A stretch of DNA of 64,000 nucleotides from contig NZ_ADVZ01000002.1 in assembly GCF_000178995.1 (NCBI RefSeq), positions 548,491-612,490 of the forward strand, read 5' to 3'. This document shows, piece by piece, positions 1 to 8,871 of the stretch. A program made the translations under genes and the position numbers. This stretch comes from Afipia sp. 1NLS2 (lineage in GTDB: Bacteria; Pseudomonadota; Alphaproteobacteria; Rhizobiales; Xanthobacteraceae). Numbering within the stretch: the first letter of the stretch is position 1; every line of letters begins with the position of its first letter. Under the pieces are notes generated by a model. That model did no database searches. It was not told the DNA's origin and was given only the letters and a program-made list of their open reading frames with translations.

Positions 1-1
1 C

Positions 2-130
2 GACGCGCCGCAGATCGACGGCTCGGTTTACGTCTCAAGCCGCCGTCCACTGAAGGTCGGCGACATCGTCACCGCGAAGATCGAACGCGCAGACGAGTAC
101 GATCTCCACGGCACCGTGGCGGGATTCTGA
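2..130 (+). CDS. rimO: RimO C-terminal end (ribosomal protein S12 methylthiotransferase), partial
   Basis: The first 130 bases read as one open frame ending in TGA. The 42 residues run from DAPQIDG through [10 protein letters not shown] to [12 protein letters not shown]. This is the TRAM domain that closes RimO, the radical-SAM enzyme that methylthiolates Asp88 of ribosomal protein S12. The radical-SAM core lies outside the window. MiaB has a related TRAM tail, but the DEYDL ending fits RimO better. Confidence 0.75.
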   Translation, partial: DAPQIDGSVYVSSRRPLKVGDIVTAKIERADEYDLHGTVAGF

Positions 131-137
131 AACAGTC

Positions 138-1115
138 TTACGGCTTGAGCACCGACGCACCGGTCGTGACACGGCTTTCAAGATCGATGTGCGCCTTGGC
201 GGCATCCTTCAGCGCATAGGCGCGATTGATCGGCACATGAAGCGTACCGTCGATTACGGCGGCAAACAGCGCGTCCGCACCCTCGATCAATTCCTTGCGC
301 GTGCCGATGTGGTCGGCAAGCTTGGGGCGCGTGATGAACAGCGACCCATGCGTGTTCAATTCATTGACCGAAAACGGCGGCACCGCGCCGGACGCATTGC
401 CGAAGCTGACCATCAGGCCGCGCTTTTTCAGTGAACGCAAAGAACCCTGGAACGTATCCTTGCCGACGCCGTCATAGACCACGTCGCACAATTCTCCGCG
501 GCTGATCTGCTTCACACGCTCGGCGAAATCCTCCTCCTTGTAGAGGATGACGTGGTCGCAGCCATTCGCCAGCGCGAGATCGGCCTTTTCCTTTGAACCG
601 GCGGTGCCGATCACGGTCGCACCAAGCGCCTTGGCCCATTGGGACGCGAGAAGCCCGATACCGCCCGCCGCTGCGTGGATCAGCACACGGTTGCCGGGCT
701 GAACATGAAACGTCTTATGCAAAAGATACCAGACCGTCAGACCTTTCAGCATCAGCACGGCGCCCTGCTCGTAGGTGATGTGATCGGGCAGTTTCACCAG
801 CCGGTCGGCGGGCGCGTTGCGTTCCGTCGCATACGCGCCAAGGTTGAGGTAATAAGCCACCCTGTCGCCGGGATGGAAATTAGTCACCCCTGGCCCAACC
901 GCCGTGATTTCACCCGCGCCTTCGTGGCCGACCGTGAACGGCAGGCTCGGCGCTTTGTACAGCCCGGTGCGGAAATAGCAGTCGATAAAATTAATACCGA
1001 TCGCATGATGGCGAATTCGGACCTCACCCTGGCCGGGCGGAGGCAGTTCGACGTCCTCATAGGTCAGGACATCCGGTCCCCCGAGTTTGTGCACCCGCAC
1101 AGCCTTGATCATCAT
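138..1115 (-). CDS. qor: NADPH:quinone oxidoreductase (zinc-independent MDR family)
   Basis: The 325-residue protein is a medium-chain dehydrogenase/reductase of the quinone oxidoreductase branch. It has an N-terminal GroES-like domain with GHEGAGEITAVG and a Rossmann NADPH motif AAAGGIGLLASQWAK near residue 150. The structural and catalytic zinc cysteines of alcohol dehydrogenases are absent, as expected for Qor. It probably reduces quinones in the cytosol by one-electron transfer from NADPH. The start is a double ATG after a GGAG ribosome-binding site. It is convergent with rimO and ends 7 bases from it. Confidence 0.85.
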   Translation of the reverse strand: MMIKAVRVHKLGGPDVLTYEDVELPPPGQGEVRIRHHAIGINFIDCYFRTGLYKAPSLPFTVGHEGAGEITAVGPGVTNFHPGDRVAYYLNLGAYATERNAPADRLVKLPDHITYEQGAVLMLKGLTVWYLLHKTFHVQPGNRVLIHAAAGGIGLLASQWAKALGATVIGTAGSKEKADLALANGCDHVILYKEEDFAERVKQISRGELCDVVYDGVGKDTFQGSLRSLKKRGLMVSFGNASGAVPPFSVNELNTHGSLFITRPKLADHIGTRKELIEGADALFAAVIDGTLHVPINRAYALKDAAKAHIDLESRVTTGASVLKP

Positions 1116-1164
1116 TTTCTCCCTGCACTACTTGCGGAGACGGAAATGCATCGGGCGGCAAATG

Positions 1165-1920
1165 TCAACGTGGAGGATCGGCAGCCTGCCGGAACGGCTT
1201 ATGCTTACGCCGGTTGCGCTTCGCCAGCACGTTGAATGTCTCCACGGCTCCGGAGAACACGATCGCAGTGTATATGTAGGCGCGCGGGATGTGGAAGCTC
1301 AGGCCGTCAGCGACGAGCGCAACGCCGATCAGTACCAGGAACGCCAGCGCCAACATCTTGGTCGTGGGATACTCCGCGACGAAGGCCGCGACCGGCCCCG
1401 ATGACAGATACATCACCGCGCAGGCGATGATGACGGCGGCAATCATAATCCGTAGATCCTGCGCCATGCCGATCGCCGTAATGACGGAATCCAGCGAGAA
1501 AATGATATCGATCACAACGATCTGGACGATCACCCAGGCGAACGCGTTCGTCGAGCGCGACGCGACCACCTCGCCGTCAGTCGGCCCTTCGACCTCCGCA
1601 TGAATTTCATGCGTGGCCTTGGCGATCAGGAACAGGCCGCCGCCAATCAGGATCAGGTCGCGCCACGACAGATCAATGCCCATCACGGTAAGCACCGGCG
1701 CGGTCAATCCGATCAGCCATACCAGCATCGACAGCAGCAGGATACGGAAGACCAGCGCCAGCGCGAGACCGATTCGGCGGGCACTTTTCGCCTGCGCCGC
1801 AGGAATTCGCGACACAATCACTGACAGGAAGATCACGTTGTCGATGCCAAGAACAATTTCGAGAGCAGTCAGCGTCAGCAGCGCGGCCCATGCTTCCGGG
1901 CTCGTCAACAAATCCATCAT
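1165..1920 (-). CDS. TerC-family integral membrane protein
   Basis: The 251-residue polytopic protein carries the two TerC signatures EIVLGIDNVIFLSVI near the N-terminus and DIIFSLDSVITAIG in the second half. The acidic DN/DS residues in membrane helices are thought to bind metal. TerC relatives act in tellurite resistance or manganese export during exoenzyme metalation; which applies here is unknown. I start it at the ATG at 1920 rather than at a longer in-frame extension, because that ATG overlaps the TGA of pcs as ATGA, which implies translational coupling. Confidence 0.85.
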   Translation of the reverse strand: MMDLLTSPEAWAALLTLTALEIVLGIDNVIFLSVIVSRIPAAQAKSARRIGLALALVFRILLLSMLVWLIGLTAPVLTVMGIDLSWRDLILIGGGLFLIAKATHEIHAEVEGPTDGEVVASRSTNAFAWVIVQIVVIDIIFSLDSVITAIGMAQDLRIMIAAVIIACAVMYLSSGPVAAFVAEYPTTKMLALAFLVLIGVALVADGLSFHIPRAYIYTAIVFSGAVETFNVLAKRNRRKHKPFRQAADPPR

Positions 1921-2648
1921 GGTCTGATCCGGGTGTAGGTTTGCACGACAAGATCGGAGAACAGGACGTATCCAGCGATTCCACACAGCGCGATCTTCAC
2001 TAGCGTAGGCACGTTGAAGTCCACCACGACCGTGAAAATCGTCAGCACCGCCCAGATGCCGATCAGGGCCAATGTCAGTGGCCGCCAGCGCAACGTGCGC
2101 AGCGGATGCAGAGTGTGAAACGGCACGAATGTTAAACCTACGAAGACAGCCAACACGATGGTCCCAAGAACGGGAGATGGCTTGAGCAGTTGGAGATAGA
2201 ACGCCGCCGCATTCCACAGCGCGGGAAAGCCGCGGAAGTGGTTGTCGTCGGTCTTCATGCGCCGGTCGGCGAAATAGAGCGCCCCCGAGATGACAATGGC
2301 GACCCCAATCAAGGGCGCCGCCACAGGCAACAGCAATTTGCTCGCCATGATCGCATAGGCCGGGACGAACACATAAGTCAGAAAATCGATCACGAGATCC
2401 AGCGTATCGCCCGACCAGTCAGGCAACACATCGGCAACGTTGAAGCGGCGCGCGATCGGTCCGTCGATGCCATCGACGAAAAGTGCCAGCCCAAGCCAGA
2501 CAAACATCATCGACCAGTGTTCGCGAACGGCCTCCAGCAGGGCCAGCAAGGCCAGCGCCGCTCCAGAAGCGGTCAACAGATGAACCGCGAACGCGCGCGC
2601 CCGCGTGGACGCGTCAGAGCTCCGGGATGGGGCATGCGAGTCGGTCAT
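1917..2648 (-). CDS. pcs: Phosphatidylcholine synthase
   Basis: The 243-residue membrane protein belongs to the CDP-alcohol phosphatidyltransferases. It shows the modified catalytic motif of Pcs: DGIDGPIAR followed by SGDTLDLVID around residues 58-88. Pcs condenses CDP-diacylglycerol with choline directly to phosphatidylcholine, a pathway typical of alphaproteobacteria that associate with eukaryotes. About eight hydrophobic segments are visible. It is the first gene of a two-gene unit with the TerC protein, overlapping it by four bases. Confidence 0.9.
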   Translation of the reverse strand: MTDSHAPSRSSDASTRARAFAVHLLTASGAALALLALLEAVREHWSMMFVWLGLALFVDGIDGPIARRFNVADVLPDWSGDTLDLVIDFLTYVFVPAYAIMASKLLLPVAAPLIGVAIVISGALYFADRRMKTDDNHFRGFPALWNAAAFYLQLLKPSPVLGTIVLAVFVGLTFVPFHTLHPLRTLRWRPLTLALIGIWAVLTIFTVVVDFNVPTLVKIALCGIAGYVLFSDLVVQTYTRIRP

Positions 2649-2757
2649 CCACCCCCATGACTAACAGGATTGTGTTGAGCTTGCACTGCAACTCTTGCGC
2701 TCGGAAGCCGCCGTTCCCAACATCGACCCGTGCCGAAAAAGCTGTTATCGCACCCTC

Positions 2758-3951
2758 ATGGACACTCCCGGTTCCCCTCATTTTGCCGTTGCCATCGTCG
2801 GTGGCGGCCCTGTCGGCCTCGCCGCCGCCATCGGACTTGCGCAGAACGGCGTTCCCACCACCCTGGTCGCCCGCAAGGTCGTCTATAGCGACAACCGCAC
2901 CACTGCCCTGCTCGGCGGCTCGATCGATTTCCTGATGTCGCTGGAGGTCTGGCCCCGCTGCGAACAGCAGGCGGCCGCGCTGCGGGTGATGCGGCTGATC
3001 GACGATACCGGACGGCTGGTGCGCGCGCCCGAGGTCCGGCTGTCGGCTCACGAGATCGGCGAGGAGGCGTTCGGCTACAACATCGAGAACCGAATCCTCG
3101 TTGCGGCACTTGAGGCACGCGCCTCCGAATTGCCGGAGCTCGTTCGCTACGATGATGACGCCAGGGCGATCCATGGCGGCGACACCAGCGCAGACATCGA
3201 GACGAAGATCGGCACTCATCTCAGCGCCTCAATCGTCGGCGGCGCCGACGGGCGTAATTCGTTGGCGCGCCGGAGCGCGGGCATCGAGCTGCGCACGCGT
3301 ACCCTTGAGCAGGCCGCCGTCACCTTCAACACGGCGCACACCAGGCCTCACGACAACATCTCGACCGAATTTCATACGCCGCATGGCCCGCGCGTCTTTG
3401 TGCCGCTGCCGGGCCTACGATCGAGCATCGTCTGGGTCACGACGCCGGATGAGGCCGCGACCTTGCGATCGCTGTCCGACGATGAGCTCGGCTTGCGCGC
3501 CGAGCGTCAGGCGCACTCGATCCTCGGCAAGATGCGCGCGGAGGGAGAGCGTCACGTTTTCCCGCTGACGATGCGAAACCCTGCCATGCTTGCCACGCGC
3601 CGTATCGCCCTGCTTGGCGAAGCTGCCCATGTCTTTCCGCCAATCGGCGCGCAAGGGCTCAATCTCGGATTGCGCGATGCTGCCGATTTCGTGCAGGTCG
3701 TCACGGCTGCCCATCAGGCCGGCACAGACCCCGGCTCGGATGACGTGATGTCGCAATACTCACGGAGCCGCCGCGCCGATATCGCCAGCCGCACGGCAGT
3801 GATCGACGTCGCCAATCGCTCGCTGCTCAGCGATTTCCTGCCCGTGCAGATGATGCGGGCGGCAGGCCTTCATCTTCTCAATATCGCCGATCCGATACGC
3901 CGTTTCGCCATGCGCGAGGGGCTCGCCCCTTGGTGGCGACGCTCAGCCTGA
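2758..3951 (+). CDS. FAD-dependent UbiH/UbiF-family hydroxylase
   Basis: The 397-residue flavoprotein monooxygenase has an N-terminal dinucleotide motif VGGGPVGLAAAIGLA and the second FAD motif LLGEAAHVFPPIGAQGLNLGL near residue 283. The second motif has GEAAH in place of the usual GDAAH. It probably hydroxylates the ring of a ubiquinone precursor, but the ring position cannot be told from sequence. The start at 2758 places the FAD motif 12 residues in, as in relatives; longer in-frame starts add an unrelated leader. It is divergent from pcs. Confidence 0.8.
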   Translation: MDTPGSPHFAVAIVGGGPVGLAAAIGLAQNGVPTTLVARKVVYSDNRTTALLGGSIDFLMSLEVWPRCEQQAAALRVMRLIDDTGRLVRAPEVRLSAHEIGEEAFGYNIENRILVAALEARASELPELVRYDDDARAIHGGDTSADIETKIGTHLSASIVGGADGRNSLARRSAGIELRTRTLEQAAVTFNTAHTRPHDNISTEFHTPHGPRVFVPLPGLRSSIVWVTTPDEAATLRSLSDDELGLRAERQAHSILGKMRAEGERHVFPLTMRNPAMLATRRIALLGEAAHVFPPIGAQGLNLGLRDAADFVQVVTAAHQAGTDPGSDDVMSQYSRSRRADIASRTAVIDVANRSLLSDFLPVQMMRAAGLHLLNIADPIRRFAMREGLAPWWRRSA

Positions 3952-4024
3952 CCGGGGTCAGGCGCCCAGATTTGTGATATTTCTCCAAGCAACAGCCACA
4001 ATTTCGATCTACCGCAGACTCACG

Positions 4025-4354
4025 ATGAAAGCACGAACCGCTAAATTCCAGATCGGCCAGGTTGTCCGTCACCGCTCCTTTTCATTCCGGGGCGTGATCT
4101 TCGACATCGATCCTGAATTCAACAACACCGAAGAATGGTGGCTCTCGATTCCCGAGGAGATGCGTCCGCACAAGGACCAGCCGTTCTACCATCTGCTGGC
4201 CGAGAACTCGGACTCCGAATACATCGCCTATGTCTCAGAGCAGAACCTGCTGCCGGATGAGACCGGTGATCCGGTTCGCCACTCGCAGGTGTCGGAAATC
4301 TTCATCAAGGACAAGGCGGGCGGATATCGCCAGCGCAACCTGTCGCTGAACTAA
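4025..4354 (+). CDS. hspQ: Heat shock protein HspQ (YccV-like)
   Basis: The 109-residue protein matches the HspQ/YccV fold. It opens with AKFQIGQVVRHRSFSFRGVI, continues with an EEWWLSIPEEMRP segment and QPFYHLLAEN, and has AYVSEQNL near the end. In E. coli HspQ binds hemimethylated DNA and acts as a specificity enhancer of Lon protease. The start at the ATG in 4025 aligns with the family N-terminus. A perfect bidirectional terminator follows. Confidence 0.88.
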   Translation: MKARTAKFQIGQVVRHRSFSFRGVIFDIDPEFNNTEEWWLSIPEEMRPHKDQPFYHLLAENSDSEYIAYVSEQNLLPDETGDPVRHSQVSEIFIKDKAGGYRQRNLSLN

Positions 4355-4380
4355 CGACGCCCTGTTCTCATTGAGCCAAT

Positions 4381-4410
4381 AAAAAAGCGCGCATTCCTGC
4401 GCGCTTTTTT
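4381..4410. terminator. Bidirectional intrinsic terminator between hspQ and ialB
   Basis: A perfect 12-bp inverted repeat, aaaaaagcgcgc and gcgcgctttttt, is separated by a six-base loop. The A-run on one side and T-run on the other let it stop transcription from both convergent neighbours. Confidence 0.9.
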
Positions 4411-4430
4411 ATTGATTGCCTTCGCGGCCG

Positions 4431-5186
4431 TTACTTGTTGGCCGGCGGGGCGTTGGTCTGGCTCTCGAGCCGCTGGCGGGCTTCCGCCGCGCGCTTCTGC
4501 AACTCGTCCTGAAGCTTCTTCTGGTTCTCCTCGAACACCTTCGGGTCGGTCGGAGGACCGTCATAGGCCTTGGCGAACTCGGCCAGCGGCAGCGGCAACG
4601 TCAGCGGCGCGCCGTTGGAGTTGATCGCCTGCACGACGAGGTTCTGGCCCTTCTTCATGTGGTTCAGAAGATCGGGGGTGACTTCGTAATCGGACATGCA
4701 GCCATTGGCGAAGCAGATCACATAGGGGCTCTGCAGCGGCGGGTTGCTGTCGACGACGATACGGGTGCCGTAGGCGAGTTGCATACCGAGCGGCAGCGTC
4801 ACGCGCAGGATCTTCTTCGGCTCGCCTTCCGGCTCGATGATGACGGCTGCAATGACGGGCTGGCCGGACTCAATGCGGCCGTCCTTGCCGGTGAAGCAGA
4901 CCTGCTTGGCGTTGGCATCCTGACCCTTGAGACAGAACTTGGTCCACTGGCCGTAAATAAGCTGAACCTGCTGCTCAGGCTGCTGCTGGCCCTGCGCGGG
5001 CTGCTGAGGCTGGGCGGGTGCCGCCTTCGGAGCCGCTTTCGGCGCAGCCTTGCCCTTGGCGGCTGGCTGGGCCTGAGCGCTCGCATCGGCCACCGGCAGG
5101 GCGATCATGGCCGCGGCGGCCAGAAATGCTGCGGCGAACCTCCGTCCACGCGGCGCGGCCTGCGCGGCCAAGTTCCGGAAATTCAT
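4431..5186 (-). CDS. Invasion-associated locus B (IalB) family exported protein
   Basis: The 251-residue protein begins with a signal peptide ending near ADASAQA, followed by a low-complexity Ala/Pro/Gln/Lys linker to about residue 75. The IalB domain then begins at YGQWTKFCLKG. Paired cysteines (FCLK, VCFTG, ICFANGC) fit disulfides of a periplasmic fold. A charged helix rich in Glu, Lys and Gln closes the protein. IalB was named in Bartonella for erythrocyte invasion, but homologues are widespread in free-living relatives where the role is unknown. Confidence 0.85.
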   Translation of the reverse strand: MNFRNLAAQAAPRGRRFAAAFLAAAAMIALPVADASAQAQPAAKGKAAPKAAPKAAPAQPQQPAQGQQQPEQQVQLIYGQWTKFCLKGQDANAKQVCFTGKDGRIESGQPVIAAVIIEPEGEPKKILRVTLPLGMQLAYGTRIVVDSNPPLQSPYVICFANGCMSDYEVTPDLLNHMKKGQNLVVQAINSNGAPLTLPLPLAEFAKAYDGPPTDPKVFEENQKKLQDELQKRAAEARQRLESQTNAPPANK

Positions 5187-5443
5187 AGTGAAAACCCTTT
5201 CTGACTAAGCGCTGCCACCCTTATGGAGAGCGTCGCCGATGAGGCGCTGTCTCGGAGCCAAATAAGGCGGATGCGTGACAACACACGCGACTGATCGGAA
5301 TCGCCCGCCTTCATACAACGGCAGGCGGAAAGATCAATGCCAACAATGATTTTTTGGGTTTTTGTCCTCTTGCCGGAAACCGTCCGGATGCCTCGTGATA
5401 GCGTTCTCCATTGCCCTGCGAATCGCAAGGAACACGGGACCGA

Positions 5444-7264
5444 ATGAAAGCCCTCGCGCTCCGATGCCTCCTGCTGCCGCTTGTCGCCCTCCTCGGCGCA
5501 GCGCTTGTCGGTGCATGGGCGCAGGCTGAGCCGACGCCCTCGATTGCCATGCACGGCAAACCAGCGCTGCCAAACGACTTTAAGAATTTCCCCTATGCTA
5601 ATCCAAACGCTCCAAAAGGTGGCCACCTCACTTGGGGCCTGCTCGGCACGTTCGACAGCCTGAATCCCTTCATCGTGAAGGGCATCGCGGTGCAGCAAAT
5701 CCGCGGCTACGTGGTCGAGAGCCTGATGGCGCGCAATAACGACGAGCCGTTCTCGCTCTACGGCCTGCTCGCCGACCGCATCGATACCGACGACGCCCGC
5801 AGCTATGTCGCCTTCCACATCAACCCGGCGGCACGGTTCTCGGACGGCACCCCCGTTACCGCGCAGGATGTGCTGTTCTCCTGGCAGTTGATGCGCGACC
5901 ACGGCCGTCCCAACCACCGGCTCTACTATTCCAAGGTGAAAAACGCTCGCGCGCTCGACACGCAGACCGTCCGTTTTGATTTCGGCGGCGAGGCCGACCG
6001 CGAGCTGCCCCTGATCCTAGGCCTCATGCCGGTGTTCTCACAAAGAGCCGTCAATGTGGACACCTTCGAGGATACCTCGATGACCGCTCCACTCGGGTCG
6101 GGTCCCTACCGCGTCACGGACGTCCGGCCCGGCGCGAGCGTCACCCTGACGCGCAATCCGGACTATTGGGGCCGCGACCTGCCGGTGAACCGGGGCCTGT
6201 GGAATTTCGATGAGGTGCGGCTCGACTTCTACCGCGAGGCCAATGGCGCCTTCGAAGCATTCAAGCGGGGACTGTACGATTTCCGCAATGAGAACGAGCC
6301 ACTGCGCTGGCACGAGGGCTACGACTTCCCGGCCGCCCGCTCAGGTCAAGTGATCCGCGACACCATCAAGACCGGCACCCCGCGCCCATCGGAATTTCTG
6401 GTGTTCAATACCCGCCATCCGGTCTTTGCCGATATCCGGGTCCGGCAGGCTCTGACACTGCTGTTCGATTTCGAATGGATCAACCGCAATTACTTCTTCG
6501 GCCTGTACAGCCGCTCGCCAAGTTATTTCGCGGGGTCGGAGCTATCTGCCGAAGGCCGTCCCGCCTCCGCCCACGAAAGGCAGTTGCTCGCGCCCTATGC
6601 CGCGAGCGTGCGGCCCGACGTCATGGACGGCAGCTACCGTTTGCCGGTAAGTGACGGCTCCGGCCGGGACCGGAAGGCATTGGGGACCGCGCTCACACTG
6701 CTCGAACAGGCCGGGTACGCGTTCAAGGGCACTCACCTACGCAATCGCAAAACCGGCGAACCGCTGACGTTTGAAATCCTGGTCAGTACCCGCGATCAGG
6801 AGCGGATCGCACTCGCCTATTCACGCGACCTCAAGCGCGCGGGCATCGAGGTTTCCGTACGGGTGGTTGATGCGGTGCAGTTCGACCAGCGCCGCCTCGC
6901 CTACGATTTCGACATGATCCAGAACCGCTGGGACCAGTCGCTGTCCCCCGGCAACGAGCAGGCGTTCTACTGGGGCTCGCAGGCCGCCGAAACCCCCGGC
7001 ACCCGCAACTACATGGGCGCCCACGACCCCGCGATCGATGCGGCGATCAACGCCATGCTGGAGGCAAGGGAACGGCCGGACTTCGTCGATGCGGTCCGCG
7101 CCCTCGACCGCGTCCTGATGTCCGGGGCCTACGCAATTCCCTTGTACAACCCACCGGCGCAATGGATCGCGCGCTGGAATCGTATAAAATCTCCTACACA
7201 TGCTGCGCTTTCCGGCTATCTTCCGGAAACGTGGTGGTTCAACTCGCAGAAACAGACTCCGTGA
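5444..7264 (+). CDS. Periplasmic oligopeptide-binding protein (ABC transporter family 5, YejA-like)
   Basis: The 606-residue protein has a signal peptide ending near GAWAQAE, then NFPYANPNAPKGGHLTWG and FDSLNPFIVKG. These are hallmarks of the YejA-like branch of family-5 solute-binding proteins for peptides and microcin C-type compounds. The middle keeps the usual ARFSDGTPVTAQDVLFSW and LGSGPYRV motifs. No permease or ATPase genes lie nearby, so it may serve a transporter elsewhere. The TGA overlaps the GTG start of the next gene as GTGA. Confidence 0.85.
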   Translation: MKALALRCLLLPLVALLGAALVGAWAQAEPTPSIAMHGKPALPNDFKNFPYANPNAPKGGHLTWGLLGTFDSLNPFIVKGIAVQQIRGYVVESLMARNNDEPFSLYGLLADRIDTDDARSYVAFHINPAARFSDGTPVTAQDVLFSWQLMRDHGRPNHRLYYSKVKNARALDTQTVRFDFGGEADRELPLILGLMPVFSQRAVNVDTFEDTSMTAPLGSGPYRVTDVRPGASVTLTRNPDYWGRDLPVNRGLWNFDEVRLDFYREANGAFEAFKRGLYDFRNENEPLRWHEGYDFPAARSGQVIRDTIKTGTPRPSEFLVFNTRHPVFADIRVRQALTLLFDFEWINRNYFFGLYSRSPSYFAGSELSAEGRPASAHERQLLAPYAASVRPDVMDGSYRLPVSDGSGRDRKALGTALTLLEQAGYAFKGTHLRNRKTGEPLTFEILVSTRDQERIALAYSRDLKRAGIEVSVRVVDAVQFDQRRLAYDFDMIQNRWDQSLSPGNEQAFYWGSQAAETPGTRNYMGAHDPAIDAAINAMLEARERPDFVDAVRALDRVLMSGAYAIPLYNPPAQWIARWNRIKSPTHAALSGYLPETWWFNSQKQTP

Positions 7265-8772
7265 CCGACGCGACGGACACTCCCGACACCAGCGTATCGA
7301 TGCCGGACAGGTCCCCGACGCTGTACGACCTGTTCTCGCGCACGGCTGAACGCACGCCTGATGCGCTCGCTTTGTCTGATCCGCCCAACAAGCGCCGCAC
7401 CACCGGCGATGAGCCCGTCGAACTCACCTACGCGCAGGCCGAAACCGCGGTCGCCTCGCTGTCCTCGCAATTCATCCGCGCGGGCCTTCCGGCGGGCTCC
7501 ATCGTCGCGGTGCAACTGCCCAACACCGTCGAATTTCCGCTGACGCTGCTCGCGGCATGGCGCGCGGGCCTCGTGGTGGCGCTGCTGCCGCAGCTCTGGC
7601 GGCAGGCCGAACTGGCCGAGGCGCTCAACCGCGTCGGCGCACGCGCCATCATCACCTCGGGGCGGATCGAACTGATCGACCATGCCGACCTTGCCATGAA
7701 TGCCGCTGCCGAGGCGTTCTCGATCCGGCACGTGATGGGCTTCGGCGAGGCGCTACCCGACGGCATGACGCCGCTCGACTGGCGGCAGCGGGAATCCTTT
7801 GCGCCCAATCTATCCATCAACGCACGCAAGGCCGCCGTCGCCTCGTTCGACATCACCCGGAACGGGATGGTCGCGGTGCCGCGCAGCCATGTGAACCTGA
7901 TCGCGGGAGGGCTTGCCATCTACATGGAAAGCGCCCTTCCCTCCGCCGCGCAGATCGTCTCAACGGCGCTGCTCTCCTCGTTTGCAGGACTCACGTCATC
8001 CATCGTGCTGTGGCTGTTGAGCGGCGGCTCGTTGCGGCTGCATCATCCGTTCGACCCGCAGGTGCTGACTGACCAGATCCGCGCAGGCAATTGCGACACG
8101 CTGATCGCACCCGCCGAACTCGCATTGCGGATGTCGGAATCCGCCGCCATCGACGCACAGCCATCACTGCGTCATGTCATCGGGCTGTGGCGAACGCCGG
8201 AGCGTGTGTCGGCCAGCCCGGACTGGAAGGCGAAGTCGGCAGCACTCACCGATGTCTATCTGTTCGGAGAAATGGGCCTGTTCGCGCTCAACCGCCTCGA
8301 CGACGGCGCGGCCGCGCCGGTGACGCTGACCCATCACGACGCAGCCCGCGCTGGCGAATTGTTGCTGACGCCGAAAGGCACGCTCGGCTTGCGAGGGCCG
8401 ATGGTGACGCTCGCGGCCTATCGCCCGCCGCCAAAGGCCGACACCTCCCTGATGAGAACTGAGCCCAGCGTCGACTATGTCGACACCGGCTATCCTGCCA
8501 AGCGCGCGGGCCAGGACGCTCACATCACGCTGACCGGCACGCCAGCCGGCATCGCCAATGTCGGCGGCTACCGGTTCCGCGAGGACGATCTCGAGCAATG
8601 GGCGCGCCGGCTCTCGCCCGGCACGGTGATGATGGCCCTGCCCGATCCCATCAACGGTTTCCGTCTCGCCGGGCGTTCGAATGAGAATGCCCGGGCACGC
8701 GGCGCGCTCGCGGAACTGGGGCTCAATCCGCTGATGACGGAAGCTTTCCGCCAGCGTGAGCGTCAAGCGTAA
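7261..8772 (+). CDS. Acyl-CoA synthetase-like protein (ANL superfamily) with degenerate active site
   Basis: The 503-residue protein follows the overall AMP-binding enzyme plan: TYAQAETAVASL, then VQLPNTVEFPLTLLAAWRAG, then LLPQLWRQAELAEAL. The Ser/Thr/Gly-rich ATP loop (usually TSGTTGxPKG) reads ASFDITRNGMVAVPRS at about 194-209. The TGD segment reads DTGYPAK, and no C-terminal GK lysine is visible. It may not adenylate carboxylates. I chose the GTG at 7261 because it overlaps the previous stop codon as GTGA; an in-frame ATG about 100 bases upstream lies deep inside that gene. Confidence 0.7.
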   Translation: MTDATDTPDTSVSMPDRSPTLYDLFSRTAERTPDALALSDPPNKRRTTGDEPVELTYAQAETAVASLSSQFIRAGLPAGSIVAVQLPNTVEFPLTLLAAWRAGLVVALLPQLWRQAELAEALNRVGARAIITSGRIELIDHADLAMNAAAEAFSIRHVMGFGEALPDGMTPLDWRQRESFAPNLSINARKAAVASFDITRNGMVAVPRSHVNLIAGGLAIYMESALPSAAQIVSTALLSSFAGLTSSIVLWLLSGGSLRLHHPFDPQVLTDQIRAGNCDTLIAPAELALRMSESAAIDAQPSLRHVIGLWRTPERVSASPDWKAKSAALTDVYLFGEMGLFALNRLDDGAAAPVTLTHHDAARAGELLLTPKGTLGLRGPMVTLAAYRPPPKADTSLMRTEPSVDYVDTGYPAKRAGQDAHITLTGTPAGIANVGGYRFREDDLEQWARRLSPGTVMMALPDPINGFRLAGRSNENARARGALAELGLNPLMTEAFRQRERQA

Positions 8773-8871
8773 GTATTCATTACATTTTCGGGATTCATGG
8801 CAACTGGCGTTGACGGCGCATTAAGGCCGCATCCGGTAGGATGATGGCTGTTTTTGTGACCTGAGTAAAAG

